DNA of 64,000 bases from Saccharomycopsis crataegensis (Eukaryota; Ascomycota; Saccharomycetes; Ascoideales; Saccharomycopsidaceae): NCBI RefSeq assembly GCF_037102585.1, contig NW_027043824.1, forward strand, positions 124,001-188,000, written 5' to 3'. How positions within the stretch are numbered: the stretch's first letter is position 1; the number at the start of each line of letters is the position of its first letter. The notes below the pieces were generated by a model. It searched no databases, was not told where the DNA came from, and worked only from the letters and a program-made list of their open reading frames with translations. The position numbers and the translations under genes are program-made. Positions 62,065 to 64,000 of this stretch are shown here, piece by piece.

Positions 62065-63408
62065 TCAATTAGTCACATCTTCCTCAGCGGTTTCATCTTC
62101 CTCACTATCATCATCATCATCGGCTTCCAAGTCACTCAATGCCCGACATGTAGGACATAAAAACTGAGGATAGGTTTTCACAATCACTCTTCTGATACAT
62201 TTGTAATGGTACGAATGCGAGCAAGGACTCACAAACACCGCTTGGCATGGGTTGATATCATCCAAGCAAATCACGCACTGTATCTGTTCCTCACCACTCT
62301 TGTCAGGATTCAAATGCTTGATTCTTTCATGGGCTTCCTTACTAAATGCCTTAGTTCTTCTGATCCAAGATTTATTCAACTCGATTCTCATTTTCACGCA
62401 ACGGTAAATCTCTTCAGTACCTCCACGGAAATCCATCCCCAATTGAAGCAAATCACCTTCCCTGAATAATGTCTTGTCAGATTCTTGATTAGCCAATGAT
62501 AATCTTCTATGGTTGAGAAAAGTTCCTGACGATGATTTCAAATCTTTAATATACCAATTTCCTTCTTCATCAACCCCAATTTCTGCATGTGTTCTACTAA
62601 CCACCTTTGATTTGAAAACCACTGGACTCGAGGAGTTTGGCAGGGCTGTCAATGCCTCTTTATTTTTTTCGGTATATCTCCCAATGGCAATGGTCTTTCC
62701 TGGCTTTAATCTTCGCACTACTGGACCAAAGTATAACGCTGCCGAAGCAGAGGCAGAATCAACGTAAGGCGTCAATCTGATAGAGTATGTACCATTCTTA
62801 TTTCTTTTTGGAACTTCACCATAATTATTATTATGGTCGTGTGTTTGATGTGCCTGAGAAGTGATAACTCCGTCAATGCTACTTGGAGGAATCATTGGTG
62901 GCGACAAGTCTCCTAGGTCACTGTCCGATCCGAGATCAGCATCTCTTTCTTCAACATGGAGATGCAAATCACTACCAGTGGATCTTAAATCAGGACTCGG
63001 TATCGAGCTTACTTGGTTGTCAGTGACTTCGAGATCGCTGTTCAGACCAATCATTATTGGTTCGGAGAGTTCCGCATTATTAGGTGATAGGTTGCCATTC
63101 ATGTTGCTAGTAACGTTTTCAGTACTTTTGGAATTATCCGACAATACTGTGTTTCTTATTGAGTTGGTTACTGATTGAAGCAAACCAAAAGTTAATGATG
63201 AAGCGCGCTGTCTTTTTTTGAGATCTTGAGACCCTGAAGTAGAAGTGACGGGAGCGGTGAGATGTGGGCTGGGATTTCGATTAACTGGGGTATTACTTTG
63301 ACATCCACCCAAGTTCAAAATAGAAGAAAGACGGTTGCTGTTAGAAGGTGATATTTGCTGGTTGGTGTTGGTATTGATTAAAGGACGAACGCTTTGATCA
63401 CCTGGCAT
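62065..63408 (-). CDS. DMA1: FHA-RING ubiquitin ligase of the Dma1/Dma2 family
   Basis: Encodes 447 residues from the ATG at 63406-63408 (MPGDQSVRPLINTN); a longer ORF would need a TTG start at 63507 and is rejected. After a disordered Ser/Asn-rich N-terminus comes an FHA domain (residues ~210-340: IAIGRYTEKNKEA, VVFKSKVVSRTHAEIGVDEE, KDLKSSSGTFLNHRRLS) and then a RING-H2 finger (CVICLDDINPCQAVFVSPCS, HSYHYKCIRRV, CPTCRAL). The C-terminus is acidic. Dma proteins bind phosphothreonine partners and act as E3 ligases in septin ring assembly and the spindle position checkpoint. Only one copy is visible here, so DMA1 versus DMA2 is not meaningful. Confidence 0.94.
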   Translation of the reverse strand: MPGDQSVRPLINTNTNQQISPSNSNRLSSILNLGGCQSNTPVNRNPSPHLTAPVTSTSGSQDLKKRQRASSLTFGLLQSVTNSIRNTVLSDNSKSTENVTSNMNGNLSPNNAELSEPIMIGLNSDLEVTDNQVSSIPSPDLRSTGSDLHLHVEERDADLGSDSDLGDLSPPMIPPSSIDGVITSQAHQTHDHNNNYGEVPKRNKNGTYSIRLTPYVDSASASAALYFGPVVRRLKPGKTIAIGRYTEKNKEALTALPNSSSPVVFKSKVVSRTHAEIGVDEEGNWYIKDLKSSSGTFLNHRRLSLANQESDKTLFREGDLLQLGMDFRGGTEEIYRCVKMRIELNKSWIRRTKAFSKEAHERIKHLNPDKSGEEQIQCVICLDDINPCQAVFVSPCSHSYHYKCIRRVIVKTYPQFLCPTCRALSDLEADDDDDSEEDETAEEDVTN

Positions 63409-64000
63409 CAAGACAGAAACAAAAGAAAAAATAATTGAAATGCAAGTATAAGTCTTTGAAGGCAATAGGAGTGAAATTTTAGGAAAACAACTGGCTGAGG
63501 AAAGCAATCTATCTCTATATCAGTTGGATTTCTTTTTTTTTTTTTTCTTCCTTTGTTTTTGTATCGCGGTGATGTCAAAAAAACAAAAAAAAAGGGCTAA
63601 AAGAGCACTGGTAAATAAAGTTTGCTAGCTATCCAAAGGAGAGTAAGTGGGAGGGAAAATCAAACAGCGAAGATTTCCTTTTGATTGTAAAACCAGAAGA
63701 GATGGTATTCTGATGTTTCAGTTTGGGATATTTTCTTAAGACAACCCCTTATAACAGATCAAAATGATGACTTGCAAGTACCAAACCAAATATAACTTGT
63801 AATATTGAGAGATCAGAGTGATACTCAATAAATAGTAATAATAGTAAGAAACAACTTGTGGTTAGATGAGTGAACCAAAGGAATCAATTTATCAACGCCA
63901 CGGGTTTGGGTTTAGAAGCACACGACGGATAAATAAAATAACACAACAGCAAAATTTATTCAAGAAAGCACTAGTAACCTCTTTATACACGTAATAAAAA
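63409..64000. other. Upstream region of the DMA1/2-like gene, to window edge
   Basis: About 0.6 kb with a poly-T tract at 63532-63546 and an A tract near 63585. No gene start of a neighbour is visible before the window ends. Confidence 0.55.

Noticed and set aside
63409-63507. N-terminal extension of the DMA1/2-like protein
   Set aside because: It would require a TTG start codon; the ATG at 63408 gives a normal N-terminus.

Overview
The window is nuclear DNA of a budding yeast (Saccharomycotina). It is AT-rich and its genes are compact and mostly intronless. Five genes carry one short intron close to the 5' end, with yeast-type splice sites (GTATGT, GTAAGT or GTGAGT, then TACTAAC or TACTAAT). 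Nearly all recognisable genes have clear S. cerevisiae or Candida counterparts. A few CTG codons fall where leucine is expected: the last SH3 domain of BZZ1, a TTG/CTG pair between two paralogous transporters, and RPC19. I therefore lean towards the standard code rather than the CUG-Ser clade, but I cannot name the genus.

Layout. 1-11.7 kb: a tyrosine phosphatase cut by the window edge (PTP1), TOM7 (spliced, 55 aa), PEX19, UBC9 (spliced), a 723-aa protein I do not recognise, RPC19, and a B-box/DUF2009 protein. 11.7-14.5 kb: a 2.8 kb convergent gap with no convincing gene. 14.5-22.3 kb: the most distinctive locus, with an FAD amine/amino-acid oxidase, a decayed dioxygenase copy, a Dal5-family transporter, an intact TauD-like Fe(II)/2-oxoglutarate dioxygenase and a second Dal5-family transporter. 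This is a tandem duplication of a divergent dioxygenase/transporter pair, with one dioxygenase reduced to a relic. 22.3-24 kb: intergenic DNA holding the 3' end of a LINE. 24-37.4 kb: BZZ1, ARF3 (both spliced), RPS7 (spliced, 519-nt intron), RKI1, an unrecognised membrane protein with Ser-Pro repeats, an ECM3-like transporter and a C2H2 zinc-finger protein. 37.4-43.0 kb: a 5.6 kb gene desert between divergent genes. 43-53.7 kb: PRB1, a Ca3427-like periplasmic-binding-fold protein, a UBL3/MUB-like prenylated ubiquitin-fold protein, FLX1, SWS2, an FRM2/HBN1 nitroreductase and ARX1. 53.7-64 kb: long intergenic stretches around an RGS-like protein, then SLX1 and DMA1/2.

Most genes are ordinary housekeeping functions: mitochondrial import and translation, peroxisome biogenesis, SUMO, Pol I/III, actin and trafficking, ribosome export, DNA repair, mitotic exit. 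The 14.5-22.3 kb block looks like an accessory nutrient-scavenging locus in which transporter, dioxygenase and oxidase could act on one class of small nitrogen or sulfur compounds. The substrate cannot be read from the sequence. No rRNA, convincing tRNA, CRISPR array or complete mobile element was seen.
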